DNA of 64,000 nt from NCBI GenBank assembly GCA_963662175.1, contig OY759224.1, forward strand, positions 9,350,550-9,414,549. The letters are read 5' to 3'. Numbering within the stretch: position 1 is the first letter of the stretch; the number at the start of each line of letters is the position of its first letter. Positions 63,079 to 64,000 of this stretch are shown here, one piece after another. A program made the position numbers and the translations under genes. This DNA comes from Aradus depressus (taxonomy: Eukaryota; Arthropoda; Insecta; Hemiptera; Aradidae). Below the pieces are notes generated by a model, which searched no databases, was not told the origin of the DNA, and saw nothing but the letters and a program-made list of their open reading frames with translations.

Positions 63079-63243
63079 TTTCTTAGTTTTATTAATTAAC
63101 ATTTTTGCTTTAGAATTAAATCTTCAAATTAGCATCAATATATACGATTTTTAGAGACCTATTTATTTTTATTTGATGTAGGTATTTCAATAATTCCCAA
63201 ATATTGGCCCTTTTGGTCTCCTATTAATTTATTTTTTCTTCAT

Positions 63244-63285
63244 TTAGATATACGATATTGCATCCCTCTGGACATTTTCAAGTAC
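63244..63285 (-). ncRNA. Degraded hammerhead-like motif (left arm)
   Basis: Minus strand: CTTGAAAA where CTGANGA is expected, stem II GTCC/GGGA-type with an AGA loop, GCAA for GAAA, then TATCGTATATC. Called by position and by similarity to the right arm. Confidence 0.4.
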
Positions 63286-63558
63286 AACAAATTATATTAT
63301 TCTCCATTTTGTTATGCTATGAACCATTATTTTTTTATATATAACATAGCGTGTCAACATTTTTAACATATATTATCTATTAAAAAAAATAAAAAAAAAA
63401 CAAAAAAAACATATAGTAGGTATGCAATCAAAAATCGCTATAAAAAAAGATGCACAATGAAGATGTATACATATATGTTAACAAAGTTGACACGCTATGT
63501 TATATATAAAAAAATAATGGTTCATAGCATAACAAAATGGAGAATATTATAATTTGTT

Positions 63559-63602
63559 GTACTTGAAAATGTCCAGAGGGACGAAATATCGTATATCTAA
63601 AT
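63559..63602 (+). ncRNA. Degraded or variant hammerhead motif (right arm)
   Basis: CTTGAAAA, stem II TGTCC/GGGAC with an AGA loop, GAAA intact, stem III ATA-TCG-TAT, then A as cleavage base. The G of the catalytic GA in CUGANGA is an A, so activity is doubtful. Confidence 0.45.
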
Positions 63603-63687
63603 GAAGAAAAAATAAATTAATAGAAGGAGACCAAAAGGGCCAATATTTGGGAATTATTGAAATACCTACATCAAATTTAGAATTAAA

Positions 63688-64000
63688 GTTATATATTATA
63701 ATATATATCACTGTAAAACTATTTTTTAATTCAGAATCTAAAACAACTTTTTTATCAGATTTATTAATAATCAGGTAGAAGAGTCGGTCAACTATTTGTC
63801 AAAGTCAACCAAATTAAAATTCTAGTTCAAGAAAAACCTGTAATCAGCAAGGCTGGCTGGCAGAAAGCTGGAAATAGTTGGGGCAGTACATGACCTGATT
63901 TGCTATTGGAATATAACATTTCTATAAATATAATTTTTATATTTAATAATAAACATTATACATTGTTATAGTAGGAAGTAGCAATTTTAATTATGCGTAT
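63688..64000. other. AT-rich non-coding stretch
   Basis: No gene or named repeat recognised up to the window end. Confidence 0.35.

Larger units (their letters stand above)
63121..63675 (-). mobile_element. Palindromic element with degraded hammerheads, complete
   Basis: A 12-bp TSD, tttagaattaaa (63109-63120 and 63676-63687), bounds it. Arms 63172-63370 and 63478-63675 mirror each other around 63424 with few differences. An asymmetric tail (63121-63171) lies left. Hammerhead-like sequences point outward in each arm, as in the better preserved families. Confidence 0.82.

Noticed and set aside
62147..63102. Three overlapping minus-strand frames of 250-300 codons
   Set aside because: All translate the 33-bp minisatellite; the unit has no stop in any minus frame, so length is not evidence of coding.
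16766..63687. Penelope-type reverse transcriptase near the hammerhead elements
   Set aside because: I looked for an RT or GIY-YIG reading in and around each hammerhead element and found none; all RT pieces in the window are Jockey-like or other LINEs.

Overview
This 64 kb window looks like non-genic, repeat-dominated chromosome of an arthropod, most likely an insect. It is AT-rich, has long intron-like spacing, and holds PIF/Harbinger, Tc1/mariner, hAT and Jockey-like elements and a tRNA-derived SINE whose 3' tail reads as (CCTAA)n, the complement of the insect telomere repeat TTAGG. The order cannot be fixed from sequence alone. No intact single-copy host gene was recognised; one 225-bp open exon near 56.8 kb with a good splice donor is the only candidate.

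Layout. 0-5.4 kb: unclassified dispersed repeats, a 16-copy minisatellite (1.2-2.2 kb), a small PIF-like element with a MADF fragment, two SINEs with target-site duplications (TSDs), and a hammerhead element. 5.9-11.8 kb: an almost complete PIF/Harbinger transposon (TTA TSD, TIRs, MYB/SANT-like accessory protein, HARBI1-type transposase). Its first intron holds a hammerhead-element remnant split by a Tc1-like element, which is itself split by a SINE-bearing insertion. 12-20 kb: LINE tail, SINEs, a TIR element, two internally deleted mariners and a BED-finger remnant. 20-26 kb: minisatellites and a cluster of hammerhead elements nested in one another. 26-39 kb: Jockey-like LINE tails, a hAT MITE with a nested TAA MITE, a 1-kb TA-flanked element, a 130-bp-unit tandem array and a 0.6-kb hammerhead palindrome. 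40-47 kb: a hammerhead-family copy dissected by a LINE tail and a TIR element, then a 4.2-kb near-identical palindrome with a BED zinc finger in its spacer. 47-64 kb: SINEs, a 1.7-kb Jockey-like LINE, more hammerhead elements and a 33-bp minisatellite.

The most notable content is about 27 hammerhead ribozyme motifs, roughly 15 with an intact core (CUGANGA, stem II, GAAA), in at least six sequence families. In five families stem III is self-complementary (ACGU, AGUACU, ACCGGU, AACCGGUU, AGCCGGCU), as expected for ribozymes that work as dimers. Most sit in pairs that point outward from the centre of an inverted repeat. Several of these palindromic units are bounded by 9-13 bp direct repeats and carry an asymmetric 3' tail, so they can be delimited as complete small mobile elements. 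Hammerheads are established in Penelope-like elements and in small retrozymes; no Penelope reverse transcriptase was found here, so these copies look non-autonomous. The head-to-head architecture shared by several families is the part that seems most worth following up.
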